From positions 992,001 through 1,056,000 of the forward strand of contig NC_018386.1 in NCBI RefSeq assembly GCF_000208865.1: 64,000 nt of DNA, read 5' to 3'. Positions within the stretch are counted from its first letter, which is position 1. Each line of letters begins with the position of its first letter. Shown in pieces: positions 48,346-58,864 of this stretch. A program made the position numbers and the translations under genes. The notes beneath the pieces are model-generated. The model was not told the origin of the DNA and did not search any database. It saw only the letters and a list, made by a program, of their open reading frames with translations. This stretch comes from Neospora caninum Liverpool (Eukaryota; Apicomplexa; Conoidasida; Eucoccidiorida; Sarcocystidae).

Positions 48346-49590
48346 CTACTTTTCGGCTTCTGCGGTCGTTTCCGGTTTGGGTAACCAGCTAAGCACGGTA
48401 GACCGGTACTCCTCGAAGACGGGCCACAATTGCTCCAAATCTTCCTTCACACCCTCAAATTTTTTAATGGCTTCTTGAATGGAGACAAGTGTGGCCGTGG
48501 CTTCGCCATCGCCACTCTCTGAGGCAGACTTTGCAATGTCAAAAAGTTGACGAGCCCCAAAAAGGATCCATCCGGTGACACTGATGCTACAGAACCGCGT
48601 TTTGCTCTCCTTAAGCGTGAAGATCTTCCGCAGCTTGGACGAATAAGCGGTGTATGTGAGGTGCTCACAGTCAACGAGCTTCGAGTCAACTGTCTCGCCT
48701 GAGAGCTGGCCCGTCGCACGTAAAAGAGCATTTGACAAGAGCCATCGAGTCTGCTCCATAGATTCCACGTACATGTCGTCGGGCTCGTTAGGCTGTCCTT
48801 TCAAATTCGCCGCCATACCCCAGAAACGAAAGAGACGGATATCTACGCCAGAGAATTCCTTTGAAGCAGTTTCGATAAGGGCGTTGAACGAGGCCAGTGC
48901 CTCCTCCTGTTTTTTGCGGATGTGTTCCCGCAAATCGACACTCTGTCGCAGAATCTGAACCGCGCCGGTGAGTCCTGCGGAGTTCTCGTTTCCCGTTTGC
49001 ACTCTTTTCAGTGCTTCATGAATACACCACATGATGACGGCGTCGGCGGCCTTCGCCACCTGAGGAAACTTGTCGATTTGTTTAATGGGGACACTTGTTG
49101 TCTCTCGCCGCAGTTGCAGCCATGGTGTGGGCTGCAACACTGGAGCCCGAACCTTCCCGACTCCGGCCAACCCATCTGCAGGTGGAAACAAAGGGACAGC
49201 TGGGATTGCTTCGTACATCCCCACAGTGCTGTAAGAGCGCAGGTCGGACAAGGGAGGATACGTTCTTTGCGGCGCTACGCTGAGTTGCCAGTACTGGTGA
49301 CTTCCAACTGGCGGGCTAGTCCAGAACGGATCTGGACCTCGAAACGCTTCACACCGTTGCCCATACTGCGGATTCGTGCTCAACGGAATGCGAAAGGAGT
49401 TCCCTGCTGCTATTTCTGCACGGCTCAAGTACTCGGCTGTTTGAGGCGACTGTAGACCTGTTACGTGTGAAGGCGCGACGATGAGGAGGAGCAAAGATAC
49501 CAGCAGGACACTGGACAGTCCGCTAGAGAACGAAAGACAGCTGGAGGGTGCTCCATTGGTAGTCGCTGTCAGACAGAAGAAGCTTGACAT
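48346..49590 (-). CDS. Secreted orphan protein, 414 residues, intronless
   Basis: One open frame with ATG at 49590 and stop at 48346. The first 22 residues are polar, followed by a strong hydrophobic core (SSVLLVSLLLLIVA, about 26-39) and a likely signal cleavage near HVTG-LQSPQ (about 45). The remainder is soluble-looking: Pro/Tyr-rich to residue about 150 (YGQRCEAFRGPDPFW, PPLSDLRSYSTVGMYEAI), then mostly helical with amphipathic stretches (LREHIRKKQEEALASFNALI, FDIAKSASES, IQEAIKKFEGVKEDLEQL) and an acidic end. Few cysteines, no second membrane segment and no repeats. I do not recognise the family. The layout fits a dense-granule or rhoptry-type secreted protein of coccidia, but this is inference. 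It lies in a gene-poor block beside another secreted-protein gene. Confidence 0.75.
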   Translation of the reverse strand: MSSFFCLTATTNGAPSSCLSFSSGLSSVLLVSLLLLIVAPSHVTGLQSPQTAEYLSRAEIAAGNSFRIPLSTNPQYGQRCEAFRGPDPFWTSPPVGSHQYWQLSVAPQRTYPPLSDLRSYSTVGMYEAIPAVPLFPPADGLAGVGKVRAPVLQPTPWLQLRRETTSVPIKQIDKFPQVAKAADAVIMWCIHEALKRVQTGNENSAGLTGAVQILRQSVDLREHIRKKQEEALASFNALIETASKEFSGVDIRLFRFWGMAANLKGQPNEPDDMYVESMEQTRWLLSNALLRATGQLSGETVDSKLVDCEHLTYTAYSSKLRKIFTLKESKTRFCSISVTGWILFGARQLFDIAKSASESGDGEATATLVSIQEAIKKFEGVKEDLEQLWPVFEEYRSTVLSWLPKPETTAEAEK

Positions 49591-52500
49591 TTTGCTGAGT
49601 GTCAGGAAGAAAAAGTACGGACGCGTCGAGCGGCGCTCGGGGGAGAAAGCCCTCTAAGGTACACAGTATTTCTGGCCCAGATTGACGCCTCGTCAACACG
49701 AACGCTGCGGGACGAGATTACACATCACCTAAATGGAGTCTTTCGCCCTCGTGCACGGCAGAAGCGGTTCCACCGATGTGACTGAGAGCTGACAAGACGA
49801 GAAGCTTTCGATTGCAATTCACTGTCTTTCCACTACAACGAGGGGGCCAACACAGAGAGAGCCAGCCATTCCTTGAGTCGGTACGCAGCTTAGCGACCAC
49901 CAACAGAGAGGAAAATGCGTTAACTCGGCACCACAAGCTCGAATGTTCGACAGTCATCCAGATAGGCCATTGTACCGTAGAGTGTACAAGAAAGATGTAA
50001 GAACGCGTCCCGAGTGCCGAACAGCGGCTCCAATGGACCAAGGACCGGTCTATTCGATGCGCCACTGCGGCGAAAGTGTAGCGCTCAAGATCCTTCCCGG
50101 CGTCACTGTTTTCACGCCGAGTCACGAAACGATATAACGGGGACTGAAAGGCGTTGACCTGGGTTTTTATCACAATGGTTCACTGTTTTTCCAAAAACAC
50201 TTCTCCCGAAAAGAGCCGTGTCTAGCTAGCTGGCGGGCTCGGGTCGGGGACAGGGACATACTCCCATTTGCAGGATTGTTGAGTAAAGAAAAACCTGCCA
50301 GTGGGAAAAGAGACAGAAAGGTCCAATGACAGCGCAAAGGGCGCATCACGAGAACAGAAGCATATACTCTCCACCTCTCATTTCCTGTTACCAGCACAAG
50401 ACACCGCGTTCCTGCCGCCAGTACGCCGTGCTGTCGGCGCAAATCCTGACTCCCGCGTCGCTTTGCGGTCAGCCTGCATGCTGTCAACTGGAACCCGCTG
50501 GAGGGCGAATCGTCCGTGGGTAAAAACTACTTCACACGGCACCTCTAGAATATAGGAATCTCGACACGCTGAAAGCGAAATTGAAAGTGAAAAAAGTTGT
50601 AGGGTTCAATGTACTGAGAAAGGGGATGTTACAACGAGAAGCAGAAGGAAGCACGGGGAAACGGGCAGCGCCTCCCATGTGAAGGGCGGAATTCATTATT
50701 TATGCGGCCGTTCCAGCGGCTCAGAGATGTATTCGGCTGCCTCGTTTTGTTCTGATATGAAAAAGTACAGGAGCAAGAGTACAACCACCAGGACTTAAAG
50801 GGGATCCATGTTTTACAGTTAAGGTTCAATGCTCATGCCTCCTGTACATTAGGCAAGCAGGCACACGAAATGGGTGAGAGTGACCACGAAAGGCAAACAG
50901 CTTCGACACGCCTTACTGAAGGAGAAAAGCGGCTCTTCCATGATTATTCAACTTCCTTGAGACTGTCGCAACAGGGATGTTCCCAGCGGCGACGGAGGAA
51001 GCACTTGGGATACCGCGGCAACATGGATGCTTGTTACAGCCCCCCGGAAGGCTCTTCCAGCCTCTGCGTCTGAAAGGGTGCACGGTCTCTACGCAGTCTA
51101 ACAGAGTGCATTTCACCTCTCCTGCATGGCTACACCAAAGGCGGCTTTCTTATTGAGCGCCGTTGTTGCCCTGGTAGGCGCCTCTGCCTTACGATGTGAT
51201 TTCTGGATATTTGGAGGTGGGCTGCTCAAACGGTATGATAAGTGGGCACATGAGGATGAACTCAGCGACTGTTCTCATTCGGTCTGACAGAACTGGCAGT
51301 TGGCACCTACTGGGGGATGGCTGAATGTTCACTGGTTTCTCATTTGCGCCGCAGCTACCGATCCCCCTGTCGCGATCCTCAGGATGCTGGTGCGAGATGC
51401 TCTTCCCCCGCAGTGATGTTCAGCGAAGAGTCCGTGTAGTCAATTACCGGTTGCTACTTTCGTCACGTTTTCGACATGCGGACCAGCTAGTTTCGTCGTC
51501 TGATTCCTGTACCAGTTACGTGTGCATCACTTCGAGCCTCCGAACTCTCAGAGTCTCCCGATGACTGGACGGAGAGGAGGAAGGGCGACGCTCACGTACG
51601 TCCCCTTTAACACTATTTCTGGAGATGCGTTACCTCTGTATGCGTTAAATCAATCGTTCGCTATCCCGTACCATTCAATCATTCGAGTGATTAGCATGAG
51701 GTCAAGAGGAGCGCATGCTTGACGACTGATCAAGCAAGTGTGGGGGTAATGGCGGAGGAATGTTGCCCGGTTGGCTCTTTACCGAAGCTCTGACGAGGTT
51801 ATCTTCGGTGTGCCCTGTTGTGTCCCCGACGCCGTAATGCTCGCCTTCGAAGGGGAGGCCTTGACCAGACACCAGCGATCCGCCAGATGTTGCCGGAAAG
51901 AATGAGCCATTACCATATCTCTTATCGGTGATACAAGTGGACAGACTTGAGTCTTCCATGCGGACTACCATCAGGAAGGAGACGGCCAGAGTGGATGCCA
52001 TGATATTCGTACATTTTGTATACGAATGCTGGTTTTCAATTCTACGTACGATGGGGACAAAGGAGCTGCTGGGGTGCTATGGTAACTACACACCTCCTAT
52101 CTCCAATTTCATATTTGGTGCCTTGCTAGTTGGAAGACGCTACGTATGGGTCACTTCACGCGAGCGGCTGACAAAAACCTTAGGCGGTAGTCTGTGTTTG
52201 TGAGAACAGAATGAAGGACAGGCGTTGAGCACGGAGCCCGCCAGGCGCGACCTGGAGCTGCCGTGGGTGCTCTGAAGTAGGCATAGAAGGACAGGCTACA
52301 CAGGGGAGGCGACCTTGGGGCCAGAAGGGTTCTGATCTGAAGTCAATACCAGTCACGTCTGCAGAGAGACACCCCTCGTGGTCGTGCGCGTATGATGCTG
52401 TGATGCAAGCAAAGCGGACACTGACTGGAGGGAGGTGCATGATTGGTTCCCTGTCCCGTGAGATCCAAAGTCTATCTACCTGGTCTGGTGCACAGATCAT

Positions 52501-55500
52501 TGCCTCAACTGGGGCTTGCGTCACCCCTGTCCGGAGCAATAAGGAGGCACTAATGAAGACTTCCCCGTCGCGTTAACACACTTGTGTGCGATCTGTTTAT
52601 ACCTGCCTCAATTGGTGACGACACCAGGCTTGACGCTGTGTCAGGTCGAAAATAATCTCCTGCGTGGCGGCATCCGACCGGAGGCACTTCCCATCTCCAC
52701 GTCATAGGGTGGGTTCCCAACTCTATGTAAAGAGGCTGGCCGCGAGACGCCGAAAGGCTCTCGATCCTAAACTGGATACCGCAACTCGAAGGACCGGAGC
52801 CGAATTCACTGTGTGGCGAACTTCTTCCTCTGATCCCATGCCAATGCATGAACGATGGGCAAAGTTCCAGTGCAGGAGGTGGATAAATCTTCACGCAAAA
52901 CAGTAAAGAGCATGTGAGTCTGACCAGGAAAGCAGAGGATAGTCGCTATGTCAGCACTCCCTATTGCCACACTTCTCGGATGCTCAACCGATGAATTCTC
53001 CCTCAAGTGTTGAGGCCGGGACGGCCAGAATCACCAGGTCTTTTCTGCTAACGGAAATCGCCGTCAATGTTAGAATTTTGAAGAACCAGTCTAACAGGTA
53101 TGGAGGGATCCACATTCTGGTGAGACGCAGCAAAGGTGCCTTTGTACTCGCACACCCATAGGAAGACATTTCTGTTTCTCTTCACGAATACCATCTTTCG
53201 CTGAAAAACCTCCTCTTGTCCCCGCGTTAATAAACCGCTCCACTCTTGATGGCGGGTAGGCATCTGTGGCCGGATACTTGCTTCTTCCACACGACGAGTG
53301 CACTGCGATACTTGCTTCTTCCACACGACGAGTGCACTGCGATCCTTGGTAATGCCATACGCGGTGACAGCGCCAGCTTCTTCACAGATGAAGTTTCAGC
53401 GCATACTCTTTTCTGAACCCGACTTGCACACTTATCGGCTACTACACTGGCTTCGGCACTTTCGACGACTGCATTCTGCCTGCTCATAGCGCTCACTTTG
53501 CTAAAGCTGCTGTGCTCTGCCAAGAAACCGCTGGGCAACGCTAAAGACCCAGCACTGGGGAGTTCCAACTTGAATTGGTAGTCGGTGTCGTTGCGTTGTG
53601 CCTCACATGACGGAAGCCATCGTTGTACTGGCTGACGCCGATCCTCCTCTTACCTCTCTGATACAAACACAAGTGTACTAAGCAAGGCTAGCCAAAATAC
53701 ATAGCATACTTGGTGGCTCCTTTCGTCATTGGCGAGTCCTAAATAGCGATGCTGTACAATCAGGCAGCTTTCGAGTTTGTCGAGCCTCCGCTTGGTCATG
53801 AACCTCAACCGTAGATTTTACGAGGGGTAATTGCGGTTTTTCTTCCCATCTCACACCCGGATCTGGATTGAAATACTCTTTTCGCTGCGTTCGGACTTTT
53901 CCGAGACTGGGTGAAGGCAGCGGCCCGTAATGTTATCGTCGAGAGCGGAACGCAAAGCTGACTCGCATATTTGGCGCAAACACTGGCGAGTCCGGACGGC
54001 CGTATGGCTGCGTCGACCTGCTGTTTCTGGTGTCCGTTTTTGCCCTTTCCTGGTAAGGTTAACACAGTTGCGGTGACCGTTTTCTCAGTCTAGCACCATT
54101 CGACGTGCTGTGAACAGTTGTAAGACCCTGTCATCAATAGGTGATGTTTCGGTACACTGCTGAGAACGCTAAGAACCCCACTTCTACGGAGAACATCACA
54201 CACGCGGGCCGCTCGCCCAGCTCACGCGCGGCTTCGGTCCCTCCTGGAGTCATGTGTTGAACGCACAGAGGACAAGAGGCGACACCCGTGAGCCGATCAC
54301 CCATCTCCGGAAGTGGTTCGATCCCTGCTCGCAGCGTCTTCGGACGGTGCTGCAAGCGTACGCCTCCGAGGCCAGTGCAGCTGCTGGGTGCCTTCGCAGC
54401 CAGGGATATGGGAGGTGGACCAGGAGACAGTTACTCGGCACTGCGGGAAGCGACGGGGCGCCCCAACTCGAGGCCTTCAACGGAAACAGCCTGTCGAAGA
54501 GGGGAGATGTCACTGATAAACGTCCTCTTCATTTAACGTGGAGTTTTCTTTTAAACCTTTTCACGGCGCTTGGCTTTTTGGTTTTCTCTTGTTCCCCTTC
54601 CATTGGTTTTTTCTTCCCGGCGGACCGCACACTCGTCGGAGCTCGTACGGTAGCCCCGCGGAACGGCTAGCTAACCGCGCGCCCGTAGAAAAGGAGTTGA
54701 CCTCGCCACGTTCTCGTGCCGCTTTTTTCAGTCGCCGATCCCCTACACATTTCGCCAGTTCCCCCTTTCTGCATGTGGCGCGTTCTTTCCTCACAGGCTG
54801 TTACAGCTGCTACTCCTTGATCCCCTGAACCAAGATAGCGGCTGGACGAAATATTGGACTGACTGCTGCCCCTACACCTGAGTCCCCTGGCGCAGTGCAG
54901 AGCAGAGCGCGCAGAGTGTGCTGGACGCGCCTGCGGTTGACGACCCGTAGAAAAGTTTCGAGTTTCGTTTTCCACACGCACACACCAAACTTACCGTCTC
55001 ACATCAACCGTGGCAGCTGACGGGGCAGTTCTACCCTTAAAGCTGGTGAACTTTGTGTGCGCGGCAGTCCTAGAGAGCGTGCACACTTCGTGTGGCACGG
55101 ACGACGAGCCGTACCCATCCCCCTGGGTTCTATCCGTTGGTGACAGTAGCTTTCCAGCGCCTCGAAATCTAATTCCCGCTGTGTTGATGGCTTCCTGAAG
55201 CCAGTCACCGTTTCAGATAAAGCTGGACGGTCACCGTGCTCTCGAGGCAGTAAGAGGCGTGGCCAGCAACGCCTCACGCGCCGTAAGTGGTGCAGCTAAC
55301 CTGCGTGGTTTTCTGTGAACTGTGCAGGCGACTCCGCATCTTGGTTTCGCTCCCGGCATACACCAGTGCTTTGCTGTGGTGAAATTGCAACACGATCTCG
55401 GGCCGTGGTCTTGCGTTCAGTAGGTGTCCGGTGCTCCGAGCAAACCGCCGAGACTCCGTGGCGAACCGTGTTGTTGGGTAACAAAAATTCTCTTTATCTT

Positions 55501-55537
55501 GGTGAACACCCTTGTTGGCACGTAGTTTTTCCCCAAA
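49591..55537. other. Gene-poor block between two secreted-protein genes
   Basis: A 6-kb stretch of balanced composition with only short frames. None has clear homology. The best is a minus-strand 99-codon frame at 51702-52001, starting MASTLAVSFLMVV and rich in Gly/Ser/Pro. A second, at 53227-53568 (minus, 113 codons), crosses a 34-base tandem duplication. Neither is supported enough to call a gene. The 54.5-55.5 kb part is presumably the promoter and 5' UTR of the PAN-domain gene. Confidence 0.4.
53273..53340. repeat. 34-bp tandem duplication
   Basis: The unit begins GATACTTGCTTCTTCCACAC and ends GAGTGCACTGC. Two perfect copies, at 53273-53306 and 53307-53340. Confidence 0.95.
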
Positions 55538-56830
55538 ATGGCTAGAGTCCTCCGTTTTTCGTCGCTGGCCAACCGGCCCAGGCTTTTCCCCCTCATTCTG
55601 TCAATCGTCCTTTCATCACAGGTATGGCAAACCGTTATGCACCAGAATAGCGTCTCGTTCTTTCAGTGGGCAGACGCTATCGCCCCTACCCAGTCCCGCC
55701 AACCGCTGACCGGCGTTGGGGTGGCAAAGCCCTTACGACAAGGTCATCTTGGATCCACCTCTGCAGCTTCTTCACCAGCCTCGGAGAAGGCAGCGTCGGG
55801 CTCGCCTGTCCTCCCAGCTGATGTTGACCCTTTGAAAGCCGTCTCGTTTGCGGCGACGCGCTCGACTGCGAGCGCCGTCACAACGGAGTACCGTTGCTAT
55901 CGCGTGGAAAAAGGTTCGAATGCCACAACTGTGGAGACAAGAGAAGAAGTAGTGGCGGAAGAAGACTGTCAGCGCGCATGTCGAACCCGGAAAGACTGTA
56001 CGCACGCCGTGTTGAACAAGGCGCAGCGTACATGCCAGCTCAAAACTGGGTTTTTTGACGTCGCTGATGGAGATGCCGATACAGTTTCCATGCCGCGCAG
56101 TTGCAATTCAAGTTGCCTTGCGAAGAATACGCACGCGAGTGTAAAGGAACTGATGAGCGCCAAAGTGATGTATAGCCCCTTCGAGTGCCTCATCTGGTGC
56201 ACAACGCAGGCTCAGTGCAAGTACTGGGACTACAATATTTTAAATAGCAAGTGCTTCCTGAAGGGGGAAGGTTCACAGAATCAAAAAAAGGAGTTTATTG
56301 GTTCCGTTTTCGGCACAACTGAATGGTGTCCGGATGACGATACCGCTACTGACTCCAGTGCTGCCCAGGGTTGGACCACCTCAGGCTCGTGTATGCACCC
56401 GCAGAATACTAAGGCCGGGGGGTCACCCTTCAAGGAAATTGCGAACACGAGTAACGCTGACATATGCCAGAAGCATTGCAAGAAAATGCAAAGCTGCCGA
56501 TATTTCACTTACGACCGAAACACAAAATTCTGTGGTCTGTTCAGTGGAAACGCGTGGGAAGTGTCCGAGGCGGCAGGCTATGTTGCTGGCCCCAGATCGT
56601 GCAACCAGACTTGCTTCTTAGAGGGGCAGAAGTACCAGAAGGGAGAACTTTCCTCACAGTTGATGTACAGCGCCCTCGATTGCCAGGTCCTGTGCCAAAC
56701 AGTGTCAGGCTGCGAATACTTTTCCTTCACGAAAGCCACCAAAATGTGTCAACTCTTCACCGGCGATGCCAAATCGACGGAGCTGGCCACTACGGGCTCG
56801 ACATCAGGACCCAAAGACTGGTGCTCCTGA
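55538..56830 (+). CDS. Four-PAN/Apple-domain secreted protein, probable microneme adhesin
   Basis: A single-exon gene of 430 residues; the ATG at 55538 lies in an AAAATGG context. A hydrophobic segment (RLFPLILSIVLSSQVW, about 15-30) is the likely signal peptide. Residues 31-115 form a Ser/Ala/Pro-rich pro-like spacer. Four PAN/Apple modules follow, about 117-190, 193-264, 285-355 and 359-430, each with the regular cysteine pattern (CxxxCxxxxxC, then a CxL/F...C end). Examples are EDCQRACRTRKDC, FECLIWCTTQAQC, DICQKHCKKMQSC and LDCQVLCQTVSGC, each followed by a Tyr/Phe strand (YWDYN, YFTYD, YFSFT). There is no membrane anchor. PAN/Apple arrays occur in Toxoplasma MIC4, a soluble micronemal lectin, and in related putative microneme proteins. 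Localisation and sugar or receptor binding are inferred. It differs from MIC4 in having four modules rather than six. Confidence 0.92.
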   Translation: MARVLRFSSLANRPRLFPLILSIVLSSQVWQTVMHQNSVSFFQWADAIAPTQSRQPLTGVGVAKPLRQGHLGSTSAASSPASEKAASGSPVLPADVDPLKAVSFAATRSTASAVTTEYRCYRVEKGSNATTVETREEVVAEEDCQRACRTRKDCTHAVLNKAQRTCQLKTGFFDVADGDADTVSMPRSCNSSCLAKNTHASVKELMSAKVMYSPFECLIWCTTQAQCKYWDYNILNSKCFLKGEGSQNQKKEFIGSVFGTTEWCPDDDTATDSSAAQGWTTSGSCMHPQNTKAGGSPFKEIANTSNADICQKHCKKMQSCRYFTYDRNTKFCGLFSGNAWEVSEAAGYVAGPRSCNQTCFLEGQKYQKGELSSQLMYSALDCQVLCQTVSGCEYFSFTKATKMCQLFTGDAKSTELATTGSTSGPKDWCS

Positions 56831-58864
56831 GAAGCCACGCACCTTTTCCGCAGAACAAAGAAGAACATGGTGGATCGAGGAGTACGGCCAACAGTTCTTG
56901 CTGAAGCGTGAACGAAAGTGGTGTGGATTGTATAATACCCGATTTTGTTACCGGGTTCTTCAGAGGAGATCATTGCTCCGTGTCAATGACGTATCGGTAT
57001 CGCACACCCGATAATTTTGTCCCAGAGTCAGCCTTCAACTGGAAGCAGACGAACAAGGCGGGGCACCGGCAGAACGGAAGAGCCCGAGAATATTTCCGGA
57101 AGTGCCCTGAGGACGGGGAAACCAGCGGATCAACAGCCGCAGGAGACGCAGGCCAAAAGACAACTACCAGGGACCCGCACAAGACAACTCGTCACAGCGG
57201 ACCCGGAGACGCTGTAACAGCAGCTCGATGAAGCTACATCGGGTGTGACACAAGGGCAGCTTCGGGACGAGTGGCGAGACCATCCATTTTCGAGAATCGA
57301 AGGACTTGACTTGTGAATGAGCTCAAACGTGTCATTGCAAGTAGGACCGTCTTCCTGTTTGTGACTTCCTTTCCCCGTTTGGAACTTTCTTGCGATTCTG
57401 CCCCAAGCTTCTCGGTACATCGTGCGAAAGTGTACTCACGATTTGAGAGTACACGATGACGGTGACCACCGGGCGACGGTTGTATAGGCATTGTTTTTAA
57501 AGGGCAATACTGCGTACGGGGACTTGTTCACATAACCGCTGACGCTTGCGTCGGTGGACAAATCTTTCCATCGGGAGTAAGAACTGCCTGCTCGCTGCAG
57601 GTACCCAGCTTCATCACCTCCTACTTCGTCGCGGGGAAGGGACGGGGCCTAACGAAACATGGGCCAATTGCCAGGTGGCGTAAAGAACCAGAAGACTTCT
57701 TTTTTCGACTGTTCAGTCCATTTCTTCGCTCTCGAGCTGTAACTAGCGATACTCGGAGAGACAACATGGTACATCTTTAGAACCCAAATGGTGCGATACA
57801 CAGAAAAAGATTCATAGATGCGTATCCTTGCCACGAAGCGTAACGCAGGCCGTTCTGCGGTGCGCAAACCCCCCAACATGCACAGAAGCGGAGACAATAT
57901 ATCGGTGCATTCAGTCACTGCAGACGCAATCCTTGGAAGTACTTGAAAAGTTCGTCTGCCGCGCCACTTCCGCGCTCTTCAACAGGCAAGTCAGCTTTTG
58001 TGGGGTATGCTGACGAAAGCGCTAGCTCGCGTCACATCTACAAACTTCCTACGTAGCATGACCGGTGAAAATATAAGTTTGCGTGTTACTGAAAAACTGC
58101 GAATGAAACGTCTGAGGCCTCCCTGTCGCGGGGCAGACAGCCCGCAACGCCAGCGACAAAGCGGAACGTACGAGAGGCCGGGCTGCATTCTGTGTCCCCG
58201 CAACAGCAAGTTCCCAGTTGTCCCACTGCCACTCCCAGACGGATAGAGCGAACTTCCCTTCATGCGACAGCACAGACAACGGGCCAGGATTTGACGAGGG
58301 TCCGTCCTAGCCTTCTTCATTTTGCCCATACTTCTGGTCTTCCAAACAGATCGAGAAGTGACAACTTTAACTTTTTTCCTTGAGTCTCGGGGATTCTTCC
58401 GAGCCCACGCACCTGACTGTTCTGCTACGTCCATTCATTTCCCGGCAGACACGCTTCTCCCCGCCCTGATCTGTGACCTGTCTCGCAGACGTGCCGAGCC
58501 TGTCCTAGATATAAAAAATCGATACTCCGTTTCTCCACTGCCGCGCGACTCTTCCGGCAACCGCGCCCACGACAGCCTGTTCTCAGCTTCCGGTTACTGT
58601 GTCTCGTCAAGTGCGGCCCGTCGTCTCCTACGCAAACTCAAGGGCCTCGCCTCTTTTGTTTGGTCTCTACGTCGGGGCGTTTACAGCTTTTCGATGTGTT
58701 TCCCGTGTCTCTGAGTTCCTACGGTATCCTCTGCTGGCGTCCACATCTTCCAACTGATCTTTCGTGGGCGTTGCCGTCTCCCTTCGAGGAGCGTGGCCTG
58801 TGCCTTCCCGTGTCTCGACTGGTTCCGTGGAACGCGCTGTGCTCCGACGGCCTTCCCGCGCGCT
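56831..58864. other. Convergent region between the PAN-domain gene and the ABC transporter gene
   Basis: Balanced-composition sequence without simple repeats or supported exons. It should hold the two 3' UTRs. The return to GC-rich, pyrimidine-rich sequence near 58.6 kb marks the end of the distinct block. Confidence 0.45.

Noticed and set aside
49718..50173. Minus-strand 151-codon frame just upstream of the secreted orphan
   Set aside because: Composition is unlike the neighbouring protein and there is no homology. More likely 5' flank of the orphan gene.
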